DNA of 64,000 nt from positions 1 to 64,000 of the forward strand of contig CAYZFD010000001.1 of NCBI GenBank assembly GCA_964477735.1, given 5' to 3'. The notes under the pieces are model-generated. The model was not told the origin of the DNA. It searched no databases and saw only the letters and a program-made list of their open reading frames with translations. The translations under genes and the position numbers were made by a program. Positions 18,201 to 26,599 of this stretch are shown piece after piece. Position 1 is the first letter of the stretch. Each line of letters starts with the position of its first letter. Origin of the DNA: CAYZFD01 sp964477735. Lineage in GTDB: Bacteria > Bacteroidota > Bacteroidia > Flavobacteriales > Flavobacteriaceae.

Positions 18201-18706
18201 TTGTCATAGAGTTGTTTCAGTAGCCACCAAACACTTTCCATATATTTGGGTTCATAGGTCACATAGGGGTTTTCCATATCAACCCAGTAACCCATTTTTT
18301 CGGTGAGACTGTTCCAAACATCAGTATAACGCATCACCGCTTCTCGGCAAGCTTCGTTATAGGCCGAAATCGAAATCTTGGTGCCGATATCTTCCTTGGT
18401 GATGCCTAAAGCTTTTTCAACGCCCAACTCAACGGGGAGCCCGTGTGTGTCCCACCCCGCTTTTCGCGCTACCTGAAAGCCTTTTTGTGTTTTATATCGA
18501 CAAAAAATATCCTTAATCGCCCTGGCCATCACATGATGAATTCCAGGCAACCCATTGGCTGATGGCGGCCCTTCAAAAAAAACAAAAGCGGGCTGCCCTT
18601 CGCGTGTTTCAACACTTTTTTGAAAGATGTTTGCCTCAGACCATTCTGCTAAAACAGCCTCGGCGATCTTTGTCAAATCCAACCCCTTGTATTCGTTAAA
18701 TGGCAC
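15296..18706 (-). CDS. ileS: Isoleucyl-tRNA synthetase
   Basis: 1136 residues from GTG at 18706. It charges tRNA-Ile in the cytoplasm and edits misactivated valine. Seen: FFEGPPSANGLPGIHHVM (about 43-60), which holds the HIGH-type motif, the editing (CP1) domain (TTTPWTLPSNTAL, GTGIVHTAPTFG), and KMSKR in DKNGQKMSKRLGN. The C-terminus is long and lacks the four-Cys zinc finger of the E. coli enzyme. Length and ending resemble the eukaryote-like IleS2 class found in many Bacteroidota; that class assignment is inference. First gene of a unit with the DksA-like and beta-rich genes. Confidence 0.96.
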   Translation of the reverse strand: MPFNEYKGLDLTKIAEAVLAEWSEANIFQKSVETREGQPAFVFFEGPPSANGLPGIHHVMARAIKDIFCRYKTQKGFQVARKAGWDTHGLPVELGVEKALGITKEDIGTKISISAYNEACREAVMRYTDVWNSLTEKMGYWVDMENPYVTYEPKYMESVWWLLKQLYDKGLIYKGYTIQPYSPKAGTGLSSHELNQPGTYQDVTDTTVTAQFKALDSSLPEKLKHEWPLHFLAWTTTPWTLPSNTALTVGAKIEYVVVHTYNQYTFQPIRVLLAKALVGKQFSGKYLVVDQLGELENYTPENKQIPFYIAQTVVGAELVGIRYEQLWSDAPLPYQNPENAFRVIAGDFVTTEDGTGIVHTAPTFGADDAVVAKLATPEVPPMLVLDENQQAVPLVDLQGRFRPELGPLGGKFVKNAYYNEGEEPERSVDVEIAIQLKEENKAFKVEKYVHSYPNCWRTDKPILYYPLDSWFVKVTEKRDRLVTLNQEINWKPKATGEGRFGNWLANANDWNLSRSRFWGIPLPIWRSEDGKETCIVGSISELKEKIAQAIKVGLMEKDPFENFEIGNMSDENYAQIDLHKNIVDQIVLVSESGQPMRRETDLIDVWFDSGAMPYAQWHYPFENQDKIDQGMAFPADYIAEGVDQTRGWFYTLHTISTLIFDSVAYKNVVSNGLVLDKNGQKMSKRLGNAIDPFETLEAYGPDATRWYMISNANPWDNLKFDLEGIAEVRRKFFGTLYNTYAFFSLYANIDGFCFKEESIDVHERPEIDRWILSELNSLIDRVDQFYNDYEPTKAARAISDFVQESLSNWYVRLCRRRFWKGSYETDKIAAYQTLYTCLVEVSKLMAPIAPFYADHLYKDLNKNTLKERFESVHLADFPVVNTAMIDPSLEQKMQKAKTISSLVLSLRKKEKIKVRQPLQKVMIPVLSLAEEKEIEAISDLIKSEVNVKEVVIIDDASDILVKEIKPNFKTLGPKFGADLKAIVTQINLFGKAEIQTLEQNGSISLEINQKNITLGPSDVVISSKDVAGWLVASEGGLTVALDITLTEELQLEGMARELVNRVQNLRKDSGFEVTDTIELNIQSQAQLERAVDAHMTYIKAETLATKVSMVEKIESGIEIEFDSIHSQIEIKKNDEQ

Positions 18707-18792
18707 CGCTTGTGGTTTTAAATTAAGTTGCGAAAATAAGCATTTCTGTTCGAAATGAAATCCCGATAACTTCTTAATGAAATGTGAATAAA

Positions 18793-18808
18793 AACTAAAA
18801 AATTAGTT
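18793..18808. promoter_or_regulatory. BlaI-type operator 1 (upstream dyad)
   Basis: AACTAAAAAATTAGTT, a 16-base dyad with six-base arms AACTAA / TTAGTT. It lies in the blaI promoter region and shares the form AACTA-N6-TAGTT with the second dyad 20 bases downstream. Confidence 0.6.
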
Positions 18809-18812
18809 AAAT

Positions 18813-18828
18813 AACTATAACTTTAGTT
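18813..18828. promoter_or_regulatory. BlaI-type operator 2 (promoter-proximal dyad)
   Basis: AACTATAACTTTAGTT, again AACTA-N6-TAGTT. Centre-to-centre distance to the first dyad is exactly 20 bases, about two helix turns, so two repressor dimers would sit on the same face. It overlaps the TTG of the -33 element at 18827-18829. Confidence 0.6.
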
Positions 18829-18855
18829 GATTTATCAAAAACCTTATTATTTTTG
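18827..18855 (+). promoter_or_regulatory. Promoter of the blaI-blaR1-like pair
   Basis: TTG at 18827-18829, 18 bases, then TATTTTTG at 18848-18855, a full -7 match with normal spacing. The second operator covers the -33 element, which fits autorepression. Confidence 0.55.
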
Positions 18856-18878
18856 AACTTAACTTTATGTTATCGTTC

Positions 18879-19235
18879 ATGCAAAAATTGACAAAAAAAG
18901 AAGAAGAAATTATGCAGTTGTTGTGGCAATTAGGGCCCTCTTTTGTGAAGGAGGTTCAGGCGGCTGTGGACCCTCCCCGTCCTCACTACAATACGGTTTC
19001 AACTATTGTGAGAAACCTCGAAGAAAAAGGCTATGTGGGGCATCATGCCTTTGGCAAAACACACCGTTATTTTCCTTTAATTTCTAAAGACCATTATCGA
19101 AAGGGGTTCATGAGCACAGCCATTTCTCAATATTTCAACAACTCATATAAAAATGTGGTTTCTTTTTTTGCCGAAGAACAAAAAATTAGCATTAAAGATC
19201 TCAAGGAAATCATTGAGCTCATAGAGAAAAAATAA
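18879..19235 (+). CDS. BlaI/MecI/CopY-family repressor
   Basis: 118 residues from ATG at 18879; the ATG at 18867 would add four residues. I prefer the inner one because family members start near M-x-K-L-T-K-x-E. A winged helix fills the first 75 residues (LTKKEEEIMQLLWQLGPSFV, then YNTVSTIVRNLEEKGYV as recognition helix and wing); the rest is the dimerisation helix region. BlaI proteins bind dyads as dimers and are cleaved or released when the partner BlaR1-type protease is triggered. Two matching dyads lie just upstream. The partner gene follows after 4 bases. The inducing signal is unknown; no beta-lactamase gene is adjacent. Confidence 0.93.
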   Translation: MQKLTKKEEEIMQLLWQLGPSFVKEVQAAVDPPRPHYNTVSTIVRNLEEKGYVGHHAFGKTHRYFPLISKDHYRKGFMSTAISQYFNNSYKNVVSFFAEEQKISIKDLKEIIELIEKK

Positions 19236-19239
19236 AGCC

Positions 19240-21087
19240 ATGGAAAACCTACTTGTCTATAGTGCAAAATCTGCCGCCATACTTAGTCTTTTTTGCCTTG
19301 TGTATCGACTATTCTTAAAAAGAGAAACTTTTTTTGTGGGGCATCGTTTTTTTCTGCTATTTGGCGGACTGACGGCATTGTTCTTGCCGATTTTCAAGCA
19401 CACCAAATATGTATCTTACATTCCACAAACTCAATCACCTTTGGCGATCTCTAGTGGCGACATGTTGATGTCTTTGCCCTCACAAACCACCACAATTTCG
19501 TGGGAAATATTGGCAATTTTCACCTATGTTACGGTGGCCATTGTTTTGTTTATCAAACTGTTTTTGGAAATGAAAGCGTTATTTCGACTTTACGCTACTT
19601 CTCCTCGTAGCACTGAGCGCGGTATAACAAAGGTGCTTTTAACAAGCCCCCAATCACCTTTTTCATTTTTTAACTGTATTTTTTTTCACCCTAACACTCA
19701 AGACAAAAGCCTATCGCTTATGTTAGCTCACGAAGCAGTTCATGTGCGCCAATGGCACTCTATAGATGTGATTTTTGGCCGACTGATCAGCATTTTTCTT
19801 TGGTGGTTTCCGCTTAGCTGGGTGTACAATAACGAAATAAAGCAAAACTTAGAGTTTTTGGCTGACTTGGGTGCCATTCGAAAAACAGCATCTGTAAAAG
19901 CCTATCAAAATGTGCTTCTCGAAACATCGTTAGGGTTTCAGCACTATCCATTGTCTAATTATTTTCACAAATCTTTTTTAAAAACTCGAATTATGATGTT
20001 AAAAACTTCTCCTTCCAATCGTTTTAAGGCTTGGAAATACAGCCTTGTTTTTCCTGCACTCTATCTTTTTGTGATTCATTTTAACACAAAATTGGTGGCT
20101 CAAGTGGCACCACCACCACAGGCTGTAGGCGTAGCTCAAACTCCCAATCCTGCACCTCAGCTGCATTTAGGACACGAACAAACCGATCTAAAAAGTCCGG
20201 TATTCGAAATAAATAGTGAAACCACTGAGGAGACCCTAAATAATTATAAAAAGAAGGCCGCCGAAAAAGGTTACTCACTTTCTTTTTCCAAAATAAAAAG
20301 AAATCAAGCAGGCAAGATCATCAGAATCCGAATCAAATACAGTCGAAATAACGAAGAAACAGTGTTTTTTGTCGATGGGAAAACACCCATTCAACCCATC
20401 AAAATTGGTGAAAACAGGGCAGGCGATCTTTTTGTGAAACAGGGAAAGCCAAAAAAAGCACCTCATGTGATGATGAAAAAAAGGGTTAACAAAAAGAAAC
20501 CCCATGCTTCTCATCATGGAAATTATGTCTTTTTCTCAGATTCGGACAATGACAGCCTAACAATGTACCACTGGAATGATAAAGAAAAACCGATGCACAT
20601 TGAAATGGAAATCGATGAACTAACCGACTCTTTGTCGCACGGTTTAAACATGTTTTTTTCAAAAAACGAACATGCTTTAGACAGTCTTATGACGAAAGCA
20701 AAGTTCAAAATTCAATCATTAGACATGGATCTAGACACTCTGGATTTAGGAAATGCCATTAGGATCGAGGCACTTGAAGATTTGGCATTCGAAGAGCTAG
20801 ACGAACTCGTCATTCACATGGATTCTATTCAGCCAAAAATCATGAAGCAAATGAGGCTAAGAAAGCCTCGTTTAACATGGATTGAAGAAGACGATTCAGC
20901 GCCACTACAAGTGAAGACTTCAGGGCGGTTAATTTTTATTGATGGCAAAGAATCTACTGAAGAGGCCTTGGGAGCTTTAAACCCCGATAAGATTGAAAAA
21001 ATGGAAGTCTTAAAAGGGGAAATGGCCAAAGAAAAATATGGCGAAAGAGGAAAAGAAGGGGTAATTCTCATTACCACAAAATCCTAA
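19240..21087 (+). CDS. BlaR1-like M56 membrane metallopeptidase with TonB-plug-like C-terminus
   Basis: 615 residues. About four membrane helices (1-22, 36-50, 88-110, 260-290) surround a cytoplasmic zinc protease domain with HEAVH (about 164-168) and a likely third ligand in NLEFLAD (Glu about 205). The penicillin-binding sensor domain of classical BlaR1 is absent. Instead there is a long charged periplasmic region and a final segment RLIFIDGKESTEE ... INPDKIEKMEVLKG-like ... GVILITTKS, which resembles the plug of TonB receptors. Such fusions are known in Bacteroidota with unclear signals. It should inactivate the neighbouring repressor when stimulated. It ends 4 bases inside the convergent TonB receptor gene. 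Confidence 0.9.
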   Translation: MENLLVYSAKSAAILSLFCLVYRLFLKRETFFVGHRFFLLFGGLTALFLPIFKHTKYVSYIPQTQSPLAISSGDMLMSLPSQTTTISWEILAIFTYVTVAIVLFIKLFLEMKALFRLYATSPRSTERGITKVLLTSPQSPFSFFNCIFFHPNTQDKSLSLMLAHEAVHVRQWHSIDVIFGRLISIFLWWFPLSWVYNNEIKQNLEFLADLGAIRKTASVKAYQNVLLETSLGFQHYPLSNYFHKSFLKTRIMMLKTSPSNRFKAWKYSLVFPALYLFVIHFNTKLVAQVAPPPQAVGVAQTPNPAPQLHLGHEQTDLKSPVFEINSETTEETLNNYKKKAAEKGYSLSFSKIKRNQAGKIIRIRIKYSRNNEETVFFVDGKTPIQPIKIGENRAGDLFVKQGKPKKAPHVMMKKRVNKKKPHASHHGNYVFFSDSDNDSLTMYHWNDKEKPMHIEMEIDELTDSLSHGLNMFFSKNEHALDSLMTKAKFKIQSLDMDLDTLDLGNAIRIEALEDLAFEELDELVIHMDSIQPKIMKQMRLRKPRLTWIEEDDSAPLQVKTSGRLIFIDGKESTEEALGALNPDKIEKMEVLKGEMAKEKYGERGKEGVILITTKS

Positions 21088-23570
21088 AAGGCATATGCTA
21101 CACGAAGAATTAGAGTGCGGCCTGGGGCAGAAATTCCAGAAGCAAATGTTCGATAATGCAGATCTGTTATATTTTCCAAGCGACAAAGAATATTCCAAGA
21201 TGTGTTTGGGCTATATCGAACTGAAGCTGTGACTGTTTTCCAGGCTGGGGTTCCTGCATAACGTTCAGTGTTTTTCATGGCATTGGGCTGAACAAGCGGG
21301 GTTTCTTCTAAGCCATCTTCGCCACCAAAACTATAGTCTTCAGGAGACTTTTTTTCTGAAAACTGAAAAAGTAGCAATGCTTCCCATTGCTGTTTTTTCC
21401 AGTCTATGGTCGCTTGTCCAAAAAAAGGCGAAATCGAAGGTAATGGATAGGTGCTGTCGAGGGCAAACCCTTTTGTAATGGTTAGGTTTCCTGTGAAAGA
21501 AAATTGTTTGTTGAGTTGCGATTTCCAGTCAAATGTACCGCCATATATATTGGCATTACCAAGGTTAACATTAGCGATTGTAAAGACTTCCTCTCCTGCA
21601 TAGATAATGGTGTTCGGGTTGGCCGTTGACAGGTCATTGTCGATCGAATAACTGGCGCGCCCAATAAAGTTTCGAAGCCAGGTGTAATAGCCGTTGAGCG
21701 AGAGACTACTTTTACGGTTTTTGGAAAAATAAATCAGTCCAAGTTCAGCATTATAGGCATATTCGGGTTTAACTTTTGGGTTGGGTACTGACAGGTCCCC
21801 ACCATTTTCGCGAATTTTTCCAATATCGTCTATGTTCGGAGATCTAAATCCGCTGGCCAATATGCTATTAATTTGCCAACGATTGTTGGGCCTAAACACA
21901 TAACCTGCTGTAGCCGTGATTGAAGAGTTTTGGGATTTTACAGATGACAAGTTGGCGTCAATAAGCGCCTTCTCTTTCCAAGCAGCATTTAATCTTGTGT
22001 AGGTATATCGAATCCCAGTGTTTAGGGTACTTTTGGCGTTGATGTTGTGCCGATAATCGGCATAAAATGCTGCGGTGCTATATTGACTCCCATCGCTAGG
22101 ATATCGGGTGGGGGCTAATTGTTTGTTTTCGAAGGTTTGAACAGCAGACTCTTTCACAACCAAGTCTTGGGTGAAGGCTTTCGAGTTTACGTCGTTGTGT
22201 GTTAACTCAAAACCATAGGAGAGGGTTTTTTCTGAGGAACTTATGGGGAGGAAAAGATCGGCATTTAAACTATAAACACTCACGTTTTCAATTTGTGATT
22301 GAAGGGATAAGCTTCCAAATTTTCTTTGGTTTCTCGATTCCTCAATTTGCTGAAAAGCAGCAGTAATTGTTCCTTTAGACACCCACCATTTGTTGGAGGA
22401 AAATTTATATTGAGGAGAAACCAATAACCTTTTTTGGGGCCCATAATACCATTGTGCAAAACGCAAGTTGCCTTGGCGTCTTTCAACCAGTTTGTCGAAC
22501 CTAGGAATATCAGAGGATTTTGAAAATTGAAGGTTTAGGTTTAGACGTGAGGATGAATTGATTTGAAACCCAAATTTTTGTAAGACATCAACCTGAGCAT
22601 ACCCTGAATTTTTTTGTAGATTCGGATTTGAGTTTTGTTGAGGGATGTCTTTAAAAAAGGTATCAGAATTGTTAGAAAAAGCTGTAACCAGTCCCCAGTC
22701 TTCGAACCCATGCACACGGTTTTTCCCCATTCGAATATCTGCCACATTGGTGAGCGAAACACTTGTGAAACTGGCCCATGAGGATTGGCTGTATTCTGTT
22801 TGAAAATGATGAATATTTGTTCCTTGTCCAAAATGATAGGCAGTACTAAAGCCTTGCGACCATTTTTTTTTGTTGTTGATGGTGGGGCTGTGGGTGTAGT
22901 AATGCACCACTCCACCAAGCGCATCAGATCCATAGCCAACTGAAGCGGGCCCAAAAATGACTTCGGTCCGTTCTAAACTGTTGGGGTCAATGGTTAGCGC
23001 ATTTTGTAAGTGCCCAGTTCGATAAATGGCATTATTTAATCGAACACCATCCACCACTAACAAAACCCGATTTGCTTCAAATCCTCTCAAAACAGGACTG
23101 CCCCCCCCTCCTTGTGATTGTTGAAGCCTCACGCCGCCCGTAGAGAGCAATGCCTGAGCACTGTTTGTGGGCGCCCAGCGCTCCATTTCTTGCTTTGTGA
23201 TGACGCCGACCTTTTTGGCTAAACGATCCTTGTTTTCTTTTGTTCTGGCTACTGAAAGCACAATTTCTTGTAGTTGTTGTGTGTTTGGGATCAAATACAA
23301 CACCCGTTGTTTCATAGCCTCATTCCAACTGGTTTCAGAGGATTCATAACTTAAATGACTAATTTTAAGAGCGGATCCTTTCTGAAATTTATCAAGTTGA
23401 AATGCACCATAAACATCACTAGTTTCAAAAGCATTATCATCAGGATTGAGGATAGTGGCCCCCGTAATGGGCTCGGAAGTATTGGCATCTACCAAATAAA
23501 CAGTTTGTCCTTTTGCAATGGCAACAGCAAACAATAATCCACCGAAAATAAGTTTATTTAAAAACTTCAT
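21084..23570 (-). CDS. TonB-dependent receptor
   Basis: 828 residues from the ATG at 23570 (a frame to 23579 adds MFF). Signal peptide ending AIAKGQ, then a carboxypeptidase-like beta-sandwich (VYLVDANTSEPITGATIL), a plug (about 105-230, LLSTGGVRLQQSQGGGGSPVLRG split, VVDGVRLNNAIYRTGH) and a barrel ending TLILRVAYAF with terminal Phe. The plug phrase SPVLRGFEANRVLLVVDGVR is close to haem, haemoglobin and siderophore receptors, so an iron-type ligand is plausible but unproven. Its 5' end overlaps recO by 17 bases, so it is transcribed with porZ and recO. Convergent with the M56 gene. Confidence 0.93.
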   Translation of the reverse strand: MKFLNKLIFGGLLFAVAIAKGQTVYLVDANTSEPITGATILNPDDNAFETSDVYGAFQLDKFQKGSALKISHLSYESSETSWNEAMKQRVLYLIPNTQQLQEIVLSVARTKENKDRLAKKVGVITKQEMERWAPTNSAQALLSTGGVRLQQSQGGGGSPVLRGFEANRVLLVVDGVRLNNAIYRTGHLQNALTIDPNSLERTEVIFGPASVGYGSDALGGVVHYYTHSPTINNKKKWSQGFSTAYHFGQGTNIHHFQTEYSQSSWASFTSVSLTNVADIRMGKNRVHGFEDWGLVTAFSNNSDTFFKDIPQQNSNPNLQKNSGYAQVDVLQKFGFQINSSSRLNLNLQFSKSSDIPRFDKLVERRQGNLRFAQWYYGPQKRLLVSPQYKFSSNKWWVSKGTITAAFQQIEESRNQRKFGSLSLQSQIENVSVYSLNADLFLPISSSEKTLSYGFELTHNDVNSKAFTQDLVVKESAVQTFENKQLAPTRYPSDGSQYSTAAFYADYRHNINAKSTLNTGIRYTYTRLNAAWKEKALIDANLSSVKSQNSSITATAGYVFRPNNRWQINSILASGFRSPNIDDIGKIRENGGDLSVPNPKVKPEYAYNAELGLIYFSKNRKSSLSLNGYYTWLRNFIGRASYSIDNDLSTANPNTIIYAGEEVFTIANVNLGNANIYGGTFDWKSQLNKQFSFTGNLTITKGFALDSTYPLPSISPFFGQATIDWKKQQWEALLLFQFSEKKSPEDYSFGGEDGLEETPLVQPNAMKNTERYAGTPAWKTVTASVRYSPNTSWNILCRLENITDLHYRTFASGISAPGRTLILRVAYAF

Positions 23571-24273
23571 AAAAAACATCTAGCGATCGGGGAGGGTAAA
23601 AACCTTGCAAATGTATTTGAAAATATGCTAATAGCAATTGTAACAATTCCTGACGAACAGTAGGTTTTATCCGAACGCTTTCAATTTCATCAAATTTTGT
23701 GCCTAAAACTATTTTCAAAGCGTCTATTTTGGCTCCTGTGTGGCTATGATAGCCTAAGCTTTGATGGCTAAAGGCCCCTTCTTCTAGGTCGAAAAATGTC
23801 GCATCTGAATGGTTTTGGTTGGGAAAAAACCCAAGGTATTTTGACAATTGTAATAGAAATCCAACATGAAAATTGGCAAATTGATCATGTGAATCGAGCC
23901 AAGTGAGTGCTTGCGCGCTGAAATCAAAAAGGGCTTTGTTGGGGGTTTCATCTTGTAGGGAATTATGAAGAACTTCAGACAAAAACAAGACCATAGCCGC
24001 TTTTTGGTGGTTGAGGTGAATTTCATTATAGGGCTGAATGATCTTGGCTGATTTTAAAGTTTCTAGTGTGCCTTTTCCTCTGTTGTTGGCCACAATTTCT
24101 AGTTGGGTTAGCGGCTGAAAAAGCCCCATTCGCAGGCCTTGTTTTTTGCTTTTTCGAATGCCTCTCAGCAAATAGGATTGTGGCCCTAAGGCCTCGGTAA
24201 AACAGCGAACAATAATACTTGTGTCACCATATTTAACCGTTTTAAGCACCAAAGCAGGAGTGGTAACAATCAT
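23554..24273 (-). CDS. recO: DNA repair protein RecO
   Basis: 239 residues. RecO loads RecA on SSB-coated gaps together with RecR (RecFOR pathway). Seen: N-terminal OB-fold (TPALVLKTVKYGDTSIIVRCFT and YLLRGIRKSKK), followed by a helical domain. The usual zinc Cys set of some RecO proteins is not visible. The start codon overlaps the porZ stop (TAATG). Linkage of recO with porZ is seen in other flavobacteria and may simply reflect an old operon. Confidence 0.92.
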   Translation of the reverse strand: MIVTTPALVLKTVKYGDTSIIVRCFTEALGPQSYLLRGIRKSKKQGLRMGLFQPLTQLEIVANNRGKGTLETLKSAKIIQPYNEIHLNHQKAAMVLFLSEVLHNSLQDETPNKALFDFSAQALTWLDSHDQFANFHVGFLLQLSKYLGFFPNQNHSDATFFDLEEGAFSHQSLGYHSHTGAKIDALKIVLGTKFDEIESVRIKPTVRQELLQLLLAYFQIHLQGFYPPRSLDVFYEVFK

Positions 24274-26552
24274 TAGCGAACAATCATAAGTTTGGTGACT
24301 TTGGTTTCGCTGGCATCCTGATTAGAAATAAAAACCAAATAAACGCCAGAGGCTACTTTGTGTTGCCCAAAGGCTCTAGTGTCCCATTGCAAACTTCCAC
24401 CATCGGAAGTGGATTCAAACACCAAATGCCCAGCAATGTCGGTAATTTTAACATGACTATTTTCCTGAAGACCTTTCAGGGTCACTACGCCAGAAAATTG
24501 AGGACGAACAGGATTGGGGAAAACAACGACTTGGTCATAATTTTCTTCTGGTGCGAAAGCATTTCCTTGAAAGGACACCAAGCCTCTTGGGGTTGCAAAA
24601 TAAACTTTTCCAGTTTGGGGGTCTAGTGACACGGCATTGACACCATTGTCGGGCAGTGGACTGTTTTCTTTTGTAAAATGATGGATGGTTTCTTGTCCGT
24701 CTGGCGAAAACAGAAATACGCCCGCCGTAGCGGTAGTAACCCATTTTCGATTGTTGCCATCAACCGCAATATCAGTGATAAATTGTTGGTAGAGCAGTTC
24801 ACTGGCAGCGCCTTCATCTTTGATGATAATTTCTTGAACTTTTGGATTTTCATCGTTTAAGAATCCAGCCGTATTGTAAAGCACACGCAACCCTTTTGAA
24901 GTTCCAATCCACAAAACCTCGTTTAAATCTAAGGCCAATGCCCGAACATCATTGGTGGGGAAATTGTTTTTTTCGTCATATAAACTTTTGCCAACACCTT
25001 GGTTTCCTTGGGGTTTAAAAGCGGTGATTCCATAGTTGTTGCTTCCAAAAAAAAGTGTGCCATCGTTTAGCTGAACGATATTGGCATAGGCCGCCACAAA
25101 TTCAAAATCGGGAATGGCCGACCCCAAATCATAGGCCACCCAAGAACCTGAAGCAGTTCTTTTTTTAAGTGGATCTTTAGCAAAGGCTGTGAGTGTCCAT
25201 AAATCTCCACGATCATCAAAATGGGTACTTCTTATGCGAATGCTTTTGTAATCGGGGCCTAAAAAGGTTAGAGACCTAAGTCCGCTGTTAGATTCATCGT
25301 AAAGTATTTTAGGCACGTTGTCCTCGATATGCAAGAGTCCGGAATGAAAGGAACCAACAAAAACTTGCTTAGGGTCTGCAGGATCAACATTGACATGCAC
25401 CAAGCTTTTGGCACCAAAAACCTCTGCATAAGGAATGTTTATCCAGCCCTCTTGAGTTAGATGACTCACACCATAGCTGTCTAAAGGGTGGGGATTATAA
25501 TAAATTGAATAATCTCCATACACGACCCAAAGTTCATTGGGGATGGCCTTAATATTAAAAAGTTGATTTGACATGGGCCCCTCAGGGGAGTGTTGCGCTA
25601 CCAAATTGGTGTTTTTATTCAGCACCAAAAAACCGTGATTTTGGGTGCCTATGTACACATTTTCGGCATCCCCTACAGCACAATTGAATGTGGCGTTTTC
25701 AAAATCTTTCAAAGGGGCATATTTATTTTGTCGCTGGGCGCTAGAGTTAATCTCTTCAATCGCATTTATAGAAGTCAGCCACAGGCTATTTTCAGAAGCA
25801 TATACAGTTTTGATAGGGCTATTGGTTTTGTAGAAAGGTTGAAGTGTTTGGCCCAAAAGCACAAATAATTGGGTGTCGTTGTTTCGGCTGGCATACAATT
25901 GGTTTTCGAGTACTTCGATCGTTTTCCAGTGTCCAGAGGCTAAAAGTTTCCAATTAGATGAAACAACCAAATCAGTGGATTTTGCGTTTGCAACAAACAA
26001 ACCTGTTTCTGTGGCGGCGTAAATGTTCCCTTCGAAAACGAGGGCTTTATTAACAGCAATCTGACTGCCACCAGGACCAAAAAAGTAGCTGTCGCCAAAT
26101 TTTCTTTCGGTCACATTATAAACAGAAATTCCAAATCCACAAGCCAACAAAACTTCGTTTTCGTTTAGGGGCTGAATGGCCCGAATCTCTTTTAAATCAT
26201 TGGGGATGTTGGTTTTGTTGACGATAGAAACATCAGCATAAAATTTTTGGTTTTGGGGGTCATAGGGGGCCAAAAGTCCGTTTTCGTGCCCCAACACAAT
26301 ATGCTTGGTTTTGGCATGTAAATAAGCGGCCGTAATTTCAGTTCCCGAAAGGCCTTGGATGGTGGTGAGGGTTTCTGTTTGTTTGTCCTGAAGATGGTGT
26401 AAAATGAGACTGTTGTCTGAAATGGCCAATACCTTTTCGCCCTCAAAGGATAAGGCACTAATAGATTGAAAAGAAAAATAGCCTTCCCAGTGTTGTGCAT
26501 TCAATATAAACACACAAAAGCAAGCAATAAGCACTTGGAATGGCCGAATCAT
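24273..26552 (-). CDS. porZ: Type IX secretion component PorZ
   Basis: 759 residues from ATG at 26552, where the signal peptide MIRPFQVLIACFCVFILNAQ begins; a frame to 26567 adds five residues. Two seven-bladed propeller halves built from short Trp/Gly repeats (NEVLLACGFGISVYNVTERKF-like, split; LDLNEVLWIGTSKGLRVL, NGVNAVSLDPQTGKVYFATPRGLVSF) are followed by a sorting-type beta-sandwich (VVFPNPVRP ... GVYLVF ... KLMIVR). PorZ sits on the cell surface as part of the attachment complex that links type IX cargo to lipopolysaccharide. A TACTTTTG box ends 4 bases before the start. Heads the porZ-recO-TonB receptor unit. Confidence 0.9.
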   Translation of the reverse strand: MIRPFQVLIACFCVFILNAQHWEGYFSFQSISALSFEGEKVLAISDNSLILHHLQDKQTETLTTIQGLSGTEITAAYLHAKTKHIVLGHENGLLAPYDPQNQKFYADVSIVNKTNIPNDLKEIRAIQPLNENEVLLACGFGISVYNVTERKFGDSYFFGPGGSQIAVNKALVFEGNIYAATETGLFVANAKSTDLVVSSNWKLLASGHWKTIEVLENQLYASRNNDTQLFVLLGQTLQPFYKTNSPIKTVYASENSLWLTSINAIEEINSSAQRQNKYAPLKDFENATFNCAVGDAENVYIGTQNHGFLVLNKNTNLVAQHSPEGPMSNQLFNIKAIPNELWVVYGDYSIYYNPHPLDSYGVSHLTQEGWINIPYAEVFGAKSLVHVNVDPADPKQVFVGSFHSGLLHIEDNVPKILYDESNSGLRSLTFLGPDYKSIRIRSTHFDDRGDLWTLTAFAKDPLKKRTASGSWVAYDLGSAIPDFEFVAAYANIVQLNDGTLFFGSNNYGITAFKPQGNQGVGKSLYDEKNNFPTNDVRALALDLNEVLWIGTSKGLRVLYNTAGFLNDENPKVQEIIIKDEGAASELLYQQFITDIAVDGNNRKWVTTATAGVFLFSPDGQETIHHFTKENSPLPDNGVNAVSLDPQTGKVYFATPRGLVSFQGNAFAPEENYDQVVVFPNPVRPQFSGVVTLKGLQENSHVKITDIAGHLVFESTSDGGSLQWDTRAFGQHKVASGVYLVFISNQDASETKVTKLMIVR

Positions 26553-26556
26553 TTTA

Positions 26557-26564
26557 CAAAAGTA
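26557..26564 (-). promoter_or_regulatory. -7 box 4 bases before the porZ start codon
   Basis: Minus strand reads TACTTTTG-TAAA-ATG; full TAnnTTTG match. No TTG at the standard -33 distance. Confidence 0.45.
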
Positions 26565-26599
26565 CATGATTCTAGAACGAAATTTTTTTTAAAATGGTA

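Noticed and set aside
18867..21087. Beta-lactam resistance cassette
   Set aside because: Repressor and M56 protease are present, but there is no penicillin-binding sensor domain and no beta-lactamase next to them; the serine hydrolase at 59559 is far away and lacks KTG.
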